From: Corallococcus interemptor
GTDB taxonomy: Bacteria; Myxococcota; Myxococcia; Myxococcales; Myxococcaceae
DNA: 41,080 nt
Assembly (NCBI RefSeq): GCF_003668875.1
Contig: NZ_RAWM01000077.1
Span: forward strand, 1-41,080
Direction of reading: 5' to 3'
Below the pieces are notes generated by a model. It was given only the letters and a program-made list of their open reading frames with translations, did not search any database and was not told the DNA's origin. Position 1 is the first letter of the stretch, and every line of letters begins with the position of its first letter. Below are positions 7,180-15,598 of this stretch, piece by piece. Both the position numbers and the translations under genes were made by a program.

Positions 7180-8180
7180 CAGCGCTTCACCAGCGAATGG
7201 TAGAGGTCCCGGAGCGCCCGGGCTTCGTGCTCGACGCCGCAGCGGCTGCGGGCCTCTTCTGCCGCGTTGCGGCCGACCTGACGGGCTCGCTCCGGTTCGC
7301 GGGTCAGTTCGTCCAGGAGGGCTCGCAGGCCCTTCACGTCTCCGGGTTCGAAGAAGAAGCCCGTGCGGCCGTGCTCGATGAGCGTGTCCAGGTACGGCAG
7401 CTTGGAGGCCACCACGCAGCAGCCGGAGGCCATCGCCTCCACGTGCACCAGCGAGTAGCCCTCCGCGTAGGACGGGTGCACCAGGATGCTCAGGCCCTGG
7501 TACCAGGGCTCGATGGTGGACTGCTCTCCCGCGAGCAGCACCCGGTCCTCGATGCCCTCGCGCAGCCCGTTCACCCACGTCAGGTCCGGCCCCTTCGCGA
7601 GCCCCACCAGCACCGCCTGCCACTCCGGCCGCTGCGGCAAGAGGGGCCTCAAGGCTTCGATGAAGTCGCCCTGCCCCTTCTCCTTGCGGATGCGCCCGAT
7701 GACGCCGATGCCGTAGCGGCCTCCCTGCTGGAGCCGGGCCCAGGCCGCGTCACGGTCTTCCGGTGGATGGAAGCGCTGGAGGTCGATGCCGTGGGAGATG
7801 ACCGTGGACGGGAGCGCGATGACGTCGGAGATCTGCTTCGTCAGCGACACCAGCGCGTCCGCGCCCCTGGCGAGCCAGCGCGTGAAGCGCGTGGGGGCCA
7901 CCGACGTGTGCCTGGTGAAGACGAGTTGGACCTTGCCTCCCAGCGCCTTCAGGAGCATCCCCGCCAGCAGCTCGTTGTTGCGGTGCGCGTGCCAGACAAT
8001 GGGCTCCTGGTGCGAGCGGCGGATCAGCTCTCCCCAGGTGATTCGCGGCAGGGCCTCCGTCAGGCCGGAGCCGATGACCCGTGTCTCGTCGCCGTGGGCC
8101 AGCGCTGGCACCACGGACTCCACGTGCCGCGTGACTCCTGTGTAGCGCTTGTGGAAGTGCGGATGGACGATGAGCGTCAT
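7179..8180 (-). CDS. Glycosyltransferase family 4, probable LPS core enzyme
   Basis: A 333-residue GT-B enzyme. The N-terminal half begins MTLIVHPHFHKRYTGVTRHVE and contains IVWHAHRNNE. The C-terminal half has GVIGRIRKEKGQGDFIEAL, a donor-side motif, and the canonical EX7E pair E240 and E248 in AEGYSLVHVEAMASG. Family members move a sugar from a nucleotide donor with retention of configuration. The gene sits between waaA (4-bp ATGA overlap) and the second glycosyltransferase, so a role in building the core after Kdo is likely. The exact sugar is unknown. Confidence 0.86.
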   Translation of the reverse strand: MTLIVHPHFHKRYTGVTRHVESVVPALAHGDETRVIGSGLTEALPRITWGELIRRSHQEPIVWHAHRNNELLAGMLLKALGGKVQLVFTRHTSVAPTRFTRWLARGADALVSLTKQISDVIALPSTVISHGIDLQRFHPPEDRDAAWARLQQGGRYGIGVIGRIRKEKGQGDFIEALRPLLPQRPEWQAVLVGLAKGPDLTWVNGLREGIEDRVLLAGEQSTIEPWYQGLSILVHPSYAEGYSLVHVEAMASGCCVVASKLPYLDTLIEHGRTGFFFEPGDVKGLRALLDELTREPERARQVGRNAAEEARSRCGVEHEARALRDLYHSLVKR

Positions 8181-9445
8181 CGAGGCGCCCTCCTTAGCGC
8201 GGCCATGGCTTCAGCGTTGCGCTCACTGGCTCCGGAGATGCGGCGCACCGTGGCTTCCGCCTGGGCGCCCAGTTGCTCCCGGCGTTCGGGATGGGCGAGC
8301 AGGTCCTCCAGCGCGGCGTGCAGGGCTTCTCCGTCCGCCACTTGAAGGCCTCCGTTGCCTTGCAGCACCGCGACGCTGTCCCGGAAGTTGTCCATGTGCG
8401 GGCCAAACAACACCGGCCTGCCCTGCCCCGCCGGCTCCAGGATGTTCTGTCCGCCCCGCTTCGTGAACGAACCTCCCACGAACACCACCGTCGCCAGGCG
8501 GTAGGCCCGCGACAGCTCGCCCATCGAGTCCATCACCACCACCGGTGCCCGCTCCGGGTTGCCCTGCGAGCGCAGGCCCACGATCAGGTTGCGCTCCTTC
8601 GCGAGGGTCATGATCCGCTCCGCCCGGTTCAGGTAGCGCGGCGCGATGACCAGGGTCAGCGTGGGCCAGCGCTCCCGCAGACGCTGATACACCTGCAACA
8701 GGATTTCTTCCTCGCCCTCGTGCGTGCTTCCCGCGAGCCACATGGGCTCCGCTGGGGACAGGCCCAGGGCGGTTCGCAGGGCTTCGTCCTCTGGGGCGGG
8801 CCCCGCGGCGAGGGCGTCGAACTTGGTGTTTCCGGTGGTGAGGACCCGGTCGGCCGGGGCTCCCAGGGCCTTGGCTCTTTCGGATTCCTCGTCCTGCCGC
8901 ATCAGCAGCAGGTCCATGTCCTTCAGCGGGTTTTCGATGAGGCCGAAGAGCGTCCGATACTTCCCCACGTTCGCCGGGGAGAAGCGTCCGTTCGTCATGA
9001 CGACGCTGGCTCCGGATTGCTTCGCGGCGCGGATGAGGTTGGGCCAGACCTCCGTGTACTCGAGGACCAGGAGGTCCGGACGAAGGGCCCGCACCGCTCG
9101 TCGCGTCGCGCCCCAGAGGTCGTAGGGCGCGTAGACGACTCCGTCGATCTGCTTCGACAGGCGGTCCCTCGCCATCGCGTGGCCGCTGTCCGTCATCGTC
9201 GAGAGCACGATGCGGCAGCCGGGAAAGCGCTGGCGCAAGGGGCCGAACATGGGCGCGAGGGCCAGCAGGTCTCCCGCGCTGGCTCCGTGCAACCACAGCA
9301 GCGGGCCCTCTCCCTTCGGCAGGTCTCCCGGTCCGTAGAAGCCCAGCCGCTGCTTCAGCCCGTGACGCGTCTTCCGATGCACGCAGAGCACCGGGAACAG
9401 CAGCGCGAAGAGGATGTAGGTGGCGACGACGTAGAGCAGGCGCAT
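8177..9445 (-). CDS. waaA: 3-deoxy-D-manno-octulosonic acid (Kdo) transferase
   Basis: Transfers Kdo from CMP-Kdo to the lipid A precursor. The 422-residue protein has an N-terminal membrane anchor (about 3-22), then the WaaA layout: GLKQRLGFYG, WLHGASAGD (51-59), PYDLWGA, LVLEYTEVWPNLI, VVMTNGRFS, TGNTKFD and GGSFTKRGGQNILEPA. The position of the essential general-base glutamate (HxxSxGE in E. coli and Aquifex enzymes) is aspartate here, D59. All other blocks look intact, so I expect an active enzyme, but the change deserves a test. The ATG at 9445 was chosen because the anchor starts there. It lies 20 bp after the PHP gene and overlaps the next gene by 4 bp. Confidence 0.92.
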   Translation of the reverse strand: MRLLYVVATYILFALLFPVLCVHRKTRHGLKQRLGFYGPGDLPKGEGPLLWLHGASAGDLLALAPMFGPLRQRFPGCRIVLSTMTDSGHAMARDRLSKQIDGVVYAPYDLWGATRRAVRALRPDLLVLEYTEVWPNLIRAAKQSGASVVMTNGRFSPANVGKYRTLFGLIENPLKDMDLLLMRQDEESERAKALGAPADRVLTTGNTKFDALAAGPAPEDEALRTALGLSPAEPMWLAGSTHEGEEEILLQVYQRLRERWPTLTLVIAPRYLNRAERIMTLAKERNLIVGLRSQGNPERAPVVVMDSMGELSRAYRLATVVFVGGSFTKRGGQNILEPAGQGRPVLFGPHMDNFRDSVAVLQGNGGLQVADGEALHAALEDLLAHPERREQLGAQAEATVRRISGASERNAEAMAALRRAPR

Positions 9446-9465
9446 GGGCGACGTCCCGCGCTCTA

Positions 9466-10632
9466 TCAGATGCCCGGCGGTCCGGGCACCACTCGCACCG
9501 GGCTGGGGACCAACCAGGGCCGCCACTCGTGGCCGAAGAAACGCCCGGGCGCGTGGGCCCAGACCTCCACCTGGACCACTCCGGGACCGGTCAGTTCGAC
9601 GTGCTGTCCGTCGGGTTGGAGGCGGCCTTCACCCCAGACGCGGACCTCCAGCGTCCCGGGCGTGTGTTCCGGGAGGCGGACCGTCAGCAGCGCTCCCACG
9701 GGGGCCTCTCGCGTGTTCGGGTCGTAGCCTTCCAGGGCGAAGCCGTCGGGGGCTCCGAGTGCTCGGAAGACGCAGAGTGCACGGCCGCTCGCCAGGGCCT
9801 GCGTGACCTGGGCCGCGGCTTCGCGTGCGTTCTGGGACAGGGGACCTGGCAGCACGTCCGGTGGCAGCTCCATGTCGAGCGCGTTGAAGATGTCCTCGTA
9901 CGCGGGCACGCCGTGCGCGTCACTGCCGCACAGGGCGAGGCGATTGCGCTCTCGCGCCAGTTCCAGGAAGCGTTCCGTCGGGCGTGGCTCTGGAACCGCG
10001 AGCAGCATCACTCCGTGCACCGGGCTCACCATGGAAGCTCCGAGCGCGGGCAGCAGGCGGCTCACCGGGCTTCTCAGCGCCTGCCGGAAGAAGGTGTCCG
10101 CCGAGTACAGCTCGAAGCCCGGGACCTGGTGCGCAGTGGCTTCGTCCTTCCACGGGTTCTTCGTCTGGACCGGATGCGCGAGGACCGCCGTGCCTCCGGC
10201 GGCTTCGATCGCGGCCACGGCCTGTTCCGGGGGGCCCCAGGGCTTCACGCCTTCGATGGGCCGCTGCATGCCGAACGCGGCCAGATGGCCCGCGCTGGTC
10301 GACACCTCCACGCCCGGGATGAGCAACACGCCGTCCACCCAGGTCGCGGCGGGTGGCTTGAAGTCGTTGTGGTCGGTGAGCACCACGAAGTCCAGGCCCG
10401 CGGCCTTCGCCGCCTGGGCGACCTTCGCGGGTGAACCGTTCCCGTCCGAGCGCGTGGTGTGCACGTGGTACGCGCCCCGGATCCACGGCTTCGCGTCCGG
10501 CTTGGGCTCGACCATGGGGTAGTCCGCGAAGCCCGCCGCGAAGGCGAAGAAGCCCGCGACACCGAGCAGCAGGAACAGCACGCCGAACACGGCGCGGATC
10601 GCCAGGGAGAGCGGCTTCCTGGCCTTGCTCAC
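9466..10632 (-). CDS. Membrane-anchored PHP-domain phosphoesterase
   Basis: A 388-residue protein with one N-terminal membrane segment (about 8-34) and a PHP domain that would lie outside the cytoplasm if the positive-inside rule holds (KARK before the segment). The metal-binding motifs are all visible: HVH at 56-58 with TTRSDG, LTDHNDF, PGVEVS, VLAHP and GSDAHG. This is the set found in PHP hydrolases. The C-terminal 100 residues look like a beta-rich domain. The GTG start at 10632 overlaps the msbA stop (GTGA); a longer start would run into msbA. Its place between msbA and waaA suggests a task in LPS or surface-polymer dephosphorylation, but this is inference; the substrate is unknown. Confidence 0.85.
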   Translation of the reverse strand: MSKARKPLSLAIRAVFGVLFLLLGVAGFFAFAAGFADYPMVEPKPDAKPWIRGAYHVHTTRSDGNGSPAKVAQAAKAAGLDFVVLTDHNDFKPPAATWVDGVLLIPGVEVSTSAGHLAAFGMQRPIEGVKPWGPPEQAVAAIEAAGGTAVLAHPVQTKNPWKDEATAHQVPGFELYSADTFFRQALRSPVSRLLPALGASMVSPVHGVMLLAVPEPRPTERFLELARERNRLALCGSDAHGVPAYEDIFNALDMELPPDVLPGPLSQNAREAAAQVTQALASGRALCVFRALGAPDGFALEGYDPNTREAPVGALLTVRLPEHTPGTLEVRVWGEGRLQPDGQHVELTGPGVVQVEVWAHAPGRFFGHEWRPWLVPSPVRVVPGPPGI

Positions 10633-12413
10633 GCCGCTCCCCGCTCCATGGGGCCCGACGTCTGCAGGCGCCACATGGCGGCGTAGCGGCCTTCCTTCTG
10701 GAGCAGGTCCGCGTGGCTCCCGCTCTCCACGATGCGGCCCGCCTCCACCACGTGGATGACGTCCGCGCCCGTCACCGTCGACAGCCGGTGCGCGATGACC
10801 AGCGCCGTCCGGCCGGGGAGCACCTTCGCCAGCGCGGCCTGCACTTCGCGCTCATTCTCCGGATCCAGGCTGCTCGTCGCTTCGTCCAGCACCAGCACCG
10901 GGGCCTTCGACAGCACCGCTCTCGCGATGCACAGGCGCTGACGCTGGCCTCCGCTCAGGGTGACGCCTCGCTCTCCGATGCGCGTGTCGTAGCCCTGGGG
11001 CAGCGCCTGGATGAAGGTGTCCGCGTTCGCCACCCTCGCCGCGGCCTCCACTTCCTCTTTCGTCGCATCGGGCCTGGCGTGCCGCAGGTTCTCCAGCACC
11101 GTTCCGTGGAAGAGCAGCGGCTCCTGCGTCACCAGCGCGAACTGACTTCGGACGCTCGCGGCCGTGTACGCGTCCGCGTCCACTCCATCCAGGAGGATGC
11201 GCCCCTGCTGGGGCCGCTCGAAGCGCAGCAGCAGCGACGTCACCGTGCTCTTGCCGCCTCCGCTGCCTCCCACCAGCGCAGCCACCTGCCCCACCTTCAG
11301 GTCCAGTGTCAGCCCGTCCAGCGCGCGGCGCTCTCCGTAGAAGAAGCGCACGTCCTCCATGTGCAGCGACTCGCGCAGCGCGGGCGCCGGCACCGCGCTG
11401 GCGGTGTCCTCCACCGGGTGCTTCAGGTCGAGCAGCGCGAAGAGGCGCTCTCCCGCCGCTCCCGCCTGCACCGCGAACTGCGTCACCCGGCCCAGGTCCT
11501 TCACCGGCTGGTACACGAGGATGACCGCCGTGAGCAGCGACAGGAGCGCTTCCGGCTCCATCGCCCGCGTCGCCGCCGCGTACCCCAGCGCTCCCGCGAG
11601 CGCCGCCGCCGCGAGCACCTCCATCAACCCCGGCACGCCTCCTCGCGCCCAGGCCGCGCCCACCACGGCTTCCTCGTGGGCCTTGGCGTAGGACTCGAAG
11701 CGCGCCAGCTCCGCCTCCTGGCCGTTGAAGGCCTGGATGGTGCGCAGGCCTCCCAGCCCTTCGTGCAGCTGGCCCGCGAGCTGTCCCAGGTGGGCCTGGC
11801 CTTCGCGCGTTCCCTTCAGCACCTTGCGCGTGAGCTTCGACGCGGGCAGCGCCGCCAGCGGAATCACCGCCAGCATCAGCCCTCCGAGCATCGGGCTCAT
11901 CGCCAGCGCCACGCCCGCGAGCACCAGCACCTGGATCGTGTCTCGCAGGTACGAGCCCACCGTGTACATGGCGGCCATCTCCACCGCCAACACGTCCGAG
12001 GAGAAGCGGCTGAGCAGGTCTCCCGTCCGCTCCTTCGACAGCTGCGACGGCGACAGCGCCGTGAGCCTCAGGAACAGGTCGCGCCGCAGGTCCTTCACCA
12101 CGCGCTGCGCGAACAGGCCCATGAAGTAGAACTGGCCCAGGTACCCCACGCCCTTCACCGCGCCCACGCCCAGCACCAGCACCGGGAAGCCCCAGAGCGC
12201 CGCCTCGCGCGGCAGGTCCGCGAGCCACGGCACCTTGTGAGCGCTCGCGAAGCCCTCTTCACCTCCCGACAACAGGAAGCGCAGCGCCGGCCCCAGCAGG
12301 TACGCGTACGCGCCCGTGGCGAGCCCCAACACCGCCATGCACACGAAGGCCAGGACCAGGATTCCCGCGTGCGGCTTCGCGTAGCGCAAGAGCTTCCAGA
12401 GCGCGCGATGCAT
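10629..12413 (-). CDS. msbA: MsbA-type ABC exporter (lipid A / LPS flippase)
   Basis: A 594-residue half-transporter: six-helix exporter domain (about 1-320) followed by one ATPase domain. Visible motifs are Walker A GGSGGGKST (about 383-391), LSGGQRQRLCIARA, Walker B VLVLDEATSSLD and the H-loop VIAHRLST. Such proteins work as homodimers in the inner membrane and flip lipid A-core to the periplasmic leaflet. A generic type I exporter is the alternative, but the operon with waaA, lpxK and HldE genes favours MsbA. The gene starts 2 bp after the upstream PATAN-DnaJ gene, and its stop overlaps the PHP gene. Confidence 0.9.
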   Translation of the reverse strand: MHRALWKLLRYAKPHAGILVLAFVCMAVLGLATGAYAYLLGPALRFLLSGGEEGFASAHKVPWLADLPREAALWGFPVLVLGVGAVKGVGYLGQFYFMGLFAQRVVKDLRRDLFLRLTALSPSQLSKERTGDLLSRFSSDVLAVEMAAMYTVGSYLRDTIQVLVLAGVALAMSPMLGGLMLAVIPLAALPASKLTRKVLKGTREGQAHLGQLAGQLHEGLGGLRTIQAFNGQEAELARFESYAKAHEEAVVGAAWARGGVPGLMEVLAAAALAGALGYAAATRAMEPEALLSLLTAVILVYQPVKDLGRVTQFAVQAGAAGERLFALLDLKHPVEDTASAVPAPALRESLHMEDVRFFYGERRALDGLTLDLKVGQVAALVGGSGGGKSTVTSLLLRFERPQQGRILLDGVDADAYTAASVRSQFALVTQEPLLFHGTVLENLRHARPDATKEEVEAAARVANADTFIQALPQGYDTRIGERGVTLSGGQRQRLCIARAVLSKAPVLVLDEATSSLDPENEREVQAALAKVLPGRTALVIAHRLSTVTGADVIHVVEAGRIVESGSHADLLQKEGRYAAMWRLQTSGPMERGAA

Positions 12414-12415
12414 GA

Positions 12416-14302
12416 CTACTTCACCACCTTCTGCAACGCCGCCCTCGCGAGCACCGAATACGGGTTCAGCTCCAGCACCTTCATCAGCTTCTTTCGTGCG
12501 AGCGGCGCGTCGTCCAAATCGATTTCGATGATGGCCGCGATGACCTGCGCCCGCTCCAGGTACGGGTCCAACGTCAGCGCCTGCTTGAGCACCTTGCGCG
12601 CCGCGAGCGCCCGCTGCATCAGCGGCCCGGGGGAGCCCCGGTACTTCGCCCAGGCGAGGTACGAGTAGTACTCGGGCTCGCTGCCGTTGAGTAACACCGC
12701 TTCTTCAAAGCCCTGGATGGCCGCCCTGTAGTCGCCCCGCTTCATCGCGGACTCGCCCCGGCGCAGCGCCAGCTCCGCGTCCACGTTGATGGCGGTCGCG
12801 CGGCCCACCACTTCCTGCCGGCTGAAGAAGTACTGGAGGTAGGCGCGGCGCTTCTCGTCCACGCTCAGCACGCGGTACGCCGCGGACAGCTTCTCCTGCA
12901 CCTGCTCCAACAGGTCGCGCAGGTCGGAGATGTCGAACTCCGCGTAGGTGTCCGGGTGAAAGCGCATCGCCGTCTCGTGGTACGCGCGCTCCACCGCTTC
13001 TTTATCCGCCGCGAGGTCCAGCCCCAGCCCGCCGAAGTAGCTGCGCGTGATGATGCGCACCGCCTCCTCGCGCACCGCCGCCGCCGTCTCCGGTGGCAGG
13101 CTCTTGCGCTTGCGCGGCGCGATGACGTCCGGCACCGCCGCGGCGCTGAGCACGTCCGTCCCCGTCGCCACCGGCGTCGCGGAGAACGTCACGCCGCCCG
13201 TCAGCTTGAGGAACCACAGCAGCGTGTACGCCGCCCGCAGCTCCGCGCGCCCGTGCGCCAGCAGGTCCTTGAGGACGATGCGGCCATTCACCTGCATGGC
13301 CAGCTTGATGTCCTCCGTGTCCAGCGCCATCGCCTGGAGGTCCCGGCCGAAGTCCGCCGAGCGCACCGGGTACTCGTTCACGTGCGCCTTGAGCGCGCCC
13401 GCCACCACCCGCAGCGGCATGCGCCGGCGCGCGGCCTCCAGCAGCGGGGCCAGGGCGGGCTGCTCCACGGAGGCCACTTCGGAGGAGAACTCGTCACCCG
13501 CGTAGAACGCGAAGCGGCCTTCGCGCATGGCCAGCACGCGCCCGAGCCGGTCCCTCGTGAAGTCGCGCAGCAGCGCCAGCAGGTCCTCGCCCACCGCCTC
13601 CACGCCCACGTCCGCGAGCGCCGCGCCGATGCGCAGCCCGGAGGCGAGCGACTCCACCACCGGGTGCTCCTGCGCCTCCGTGAGGACCTTCCGCTCGCGC
13701 AGGTAGCGGGGAAGCGCGTCCTCCTTCGCGGAGGAGTCGAAGTTCGCGGGTCCACCGCGCAGGAAGAACACGCGGCGATAGAGGCCCTTGTGCGCCACCA
13801 CCAGCACGCCGTCGCGCCGCAGCCGGTAGAGCGAATGCAGCAGCGCCGGCAGCGGGAAGGCCTTCAGGTCCCCCGCCGCCACCGCGGGCCTCGACAGCGT
13901 GGCGGCCAGGCCCGTGAGCGGGATGGCCTGGGCGGCCTTCACCAGCGCCTCCAGGCGGGGCACCAGCTCTCCCGGCTTGAGCGGATCCGGGATGTACGCG
14001 TTGACCTTCAGGTCCAGCACCGAGCTCACGCCCTTCGCGCGGCCCAGGTGCCCCTTGTCGATGGCCACGATGGGCACGCGCCCGCCCTGGCTGTGCCCGC
14101 GGATGAGGTGCACGACGTGCTGCCCCTCCACGCGCGGCAGGTCCACGCCCAGCACCACCACGTCCGGGTTGTCCGCCGAGAAGTGCTCCAACGCCATCAC
14201 GGCGTCATTCACCGCCCGAACGGTGTACCCGGCCTGCGAGAGCAGGCCCGTCAGGTGCTCCAGGGTCGGGGGGTGGCTCTCGGCGAGCAGAAGCGTCTTC
14301 AA
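12416..14302 (-). CDS. Pseudo-receiver / PATAN (DUF4388) / DnaJ / TPR protein
   Basis: A 628-residue multidomain protein heading the LPS operon. Residues 1-120 resemble a response-regulator receiver. However, the phosphoacceptor position is G52 (DVVVLGVDLP), the acidic pair reads ES, and the conserved lysine is replaced (AYIPDPLKPGEL). It is probably not phosphorylated. Residues about 150-400 are PATAN/DUF4388-like. About 425-505 is a J domain with HPD at 449-451, and the C-terminal 120 residues form TPR-type repeats. The start is TTG; an in-frame TAG 15 nt upstream excludes anything longer. GGAGG lies 18 nt upstream, further than usual. It is divergent from lpxB. Function unknown; a regulatory or chaperone-recruiting role is inference. 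Confidence 0.85.
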   Translation of the reverse strand: MKTLLLAESHPPTLEHLTGLLSQAGYTVRAVNDAVMALEHFSADNPDVVVLGVDLPRVEGQHVVHLIRGHSQGGRVPIVAIDKGHLGRAKGVSSVLDLKVNAYIPDPLKPGELVPRLEALVKAAQAIPLTGLAATLSRPAVAAGDLKAFPLPALLHSLYRLRRDGVLVVAHKGLYRRVFFLRGGPANFDSSAKEDALPRYLRERKVLTEAQEHPVVESLASGLRIGAALADVGVEAVGEDLLALLRDFTRDRLGRVLAMREGRFAFYAGDEFSSEVASVEQPALAPLLEAARRRMPLRVVAGALKAHVNEYPVRSADFGRDLQAMALDTEDIKLAMQVNGRIVLKDLLAHGRAELRAAYTLLWFLKLTGGVTFSATPVATGTDVLSAAAVPDVIAPRKRKSLPPETAAAVREEAVRIITRSYFGGLGLDLAADKEAVERAYHETAMRFHPDTYAEFDISDLRDLLEQVQEKLSAAYRVLSVDEKRRAYLQYFFSRQEVVGRATAINVDAELALRRGESAMKRGDYRAAIQGFEEAVLLNGSEPEYYSYLAWAKYRGSPGPLMQRALAARKVLKQALTLDPYLERAQVIAAIIEIDLDDAPLARKKLMKVLELNPYSVLARAALQKVVK

Positions 14303-14365
14303 GGGGGCCGCAGTCTACAACCTCCCTCCCTCCGCGCATCAGCTACGATGAGGGTCTTGCCTCCC

Positions 14366-15526
14366 ATGACGCAGCCATCCTCCCCCCGCATCCTCGTCGT
14401 GGCCGGCGAGGCCTCCGGCGACACCCACGCGTCGGAGCTCGTCGCCGCCCTCCAGGCCCTGCGCCCGGACCTCACCTTCTTCGGCATGGGGGGCGCCCGC
14501 CTGGCCGCTCGGGGAGTGGAGCTCATCCACGACGCCCGCGAAGTGTCCGTCATGGGCATCACCGAGGTGCTCCCCCGCATCCCCCGCATCCTGCGGATCA
14601 TGAAGGACCTGGCCCAGGCCGCCGAGGAGCGCCGCCCCGACGTCGCCATCCTCGTGGACATCCCGGACTTCAACCTGCGGCTGGCCAAGAAGCTCAAGGC
14701 CCTGGGCATCCCGGTGGCCTACTACGTGTCCCCGATGATCTGGGCTTGGCGCCGGGGCCGCGTGCGCACCATCCAGCGGCTGGTGGACCGGATGCTCTGC
14801 ATCCTGCCCTTCGAGGAGGAGTTCTACCGGGAGGCCGGGGTGCCCGCACGCTACGTGGGAAGTCCCGTGCTGGAGCAGATGCCCCCATCCGCCAGCGCCC
14901 ATGAGTTCCGGCAGCGGCTGGGGCTGAAGCAGGACGCCCCCACGCTCGCGCTCCTACCCGGCAGCCGGATGAGTGAGATCCGCCGCATCCTCCCCACCCT
15001 CGTGGGCGCCGCGAAGCAGCTGGCCTCCGAGCGGCCGGGGCTCCAGGTGGTGGTGCCGGTGGCGCCCACCATCGAGAAGGAGGAAATCCTCTCCCGCTTC
15101 GAGGGCAGCGGCGTGACTCCGGTGCTGGTGGACGGGCGCGCCCCGGAGGTGGTGGGCGCGAGCGACGCCGCGGTGGTGGCGTCCGGCACGGCGGTGCTGG
15201 AGGCGGGGCTGATGGAGCGGCCGCTCGTCGTCGTCTACCGCGTGTCGATGGTGACGTACTGGGTGGGCCGGCTGATGCTGAAGGTGGCCTTCGTGTCGCT
15301 CATCAACCTGCTGGCGGGCCGGCGCGTGGTGCCGGAGCTGCTCCAGGGGGAGATGACGCCGGAGAACATCGCCTCGGAGGTGCGGCGCGTGTGGCTGCCG
15401 GGCGAGCCCCGCGACGTCATGGTCCAGGGCCTGGCCGAGGTGCGTGGACGCCTGGGCGAGGTGGGGGCCGCCCACCGCGCGGCCCAGACGGTGCTGGAGC
15501 TGTTGCCCCCTCGCGCTGTGTCCTGA
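14366..15526 (+). CDS. lpxB: Lipid-A-disaccharide synthase
   Basis: Joins UDP-2,3-diacylglucosamine and lipid X (2,3-diacylglucosamine 1-phosphate) to form the lipid A disaccharide at the inner membrane. At 386 residues it has the normal length. Motifs: VVAGEASGDTHAS near the N-terminus, FGMGGARLAARG, VDIPDFNLRLAKKLK, YYVSPMIWAWRRGR, LLPGSRMSEI and the LINLLAGRRVVPELLQ tail. The ATG at 14366 was preferred because GAGGG lies 11 nt before it; an ATG six codons upstream (14348) has no ribosome site. It is the first of three plus-strand genes. Its gap to the minus-strand PATAN-DnaJ gene is 63 bp, so the two share a divergent promoter region. Confidence 0.95.
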   Translation: MTQPSSPRILVVAGEASGDTHASELVAALQALRPDLTFFGMGGARLAARGVELIHDAREVSVMGITEVLPRIPRILRIMKDLAQAAEERRPDVAILVDIPDFNLRLAKKLKALGIPVAYYVSPMIWAWRRGRVRTIQRLVDRMLCILPFEEEFYREAGVPARYVGSPVLEQMPPSASAHEFRQRLGLKQDAPTLALLPGSRMSEIRRILPTLVGAAKQLASERPGLQVVVPVAPTIEKEEILSRFEGSGVTPVLVDGRAPEVVGASDAAVVASGTAVLEAGLMERPLVVVYRVSMVTYWVGRLMLKVAFVSLINLLAGRRVVPELLQGEMTPENIASEVRRVWLPGEPRDVMVQGLAEVRGRLGEVGAAHRAAQTVLELLPPRAVS

Positions 15527-15530
15527 GCCG

Positions 15531-15561
15531 GCAGAACCGACGGGGTTGGCGCGGGTTCTGC
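15531..15561 (+). terminator. Hairpin after lpxB
   Basis: Perfect 8-bp inverted repeat GCAGAACC (15531-15538) and GGTTCTGC (15554-15561), starting 4 bp after the lpxB stop. It has no T-run, so it may weaken rather than end transcription into the next gene, or protect the lpxB 3' end. Confidence 0.35.
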
Positions 15562-15598
15562 TGTTCCAGCGCCGGGTTTGGGGTATGTCCGCCGGGTC

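Noticed and set aside
12956-14365. Long plus-strand extension of the lpxB frame
   Set aside because: It is antisense to the PATAN-DnaJ gene, with a His/Arg/Gln-rich composition typical of shadow frames.
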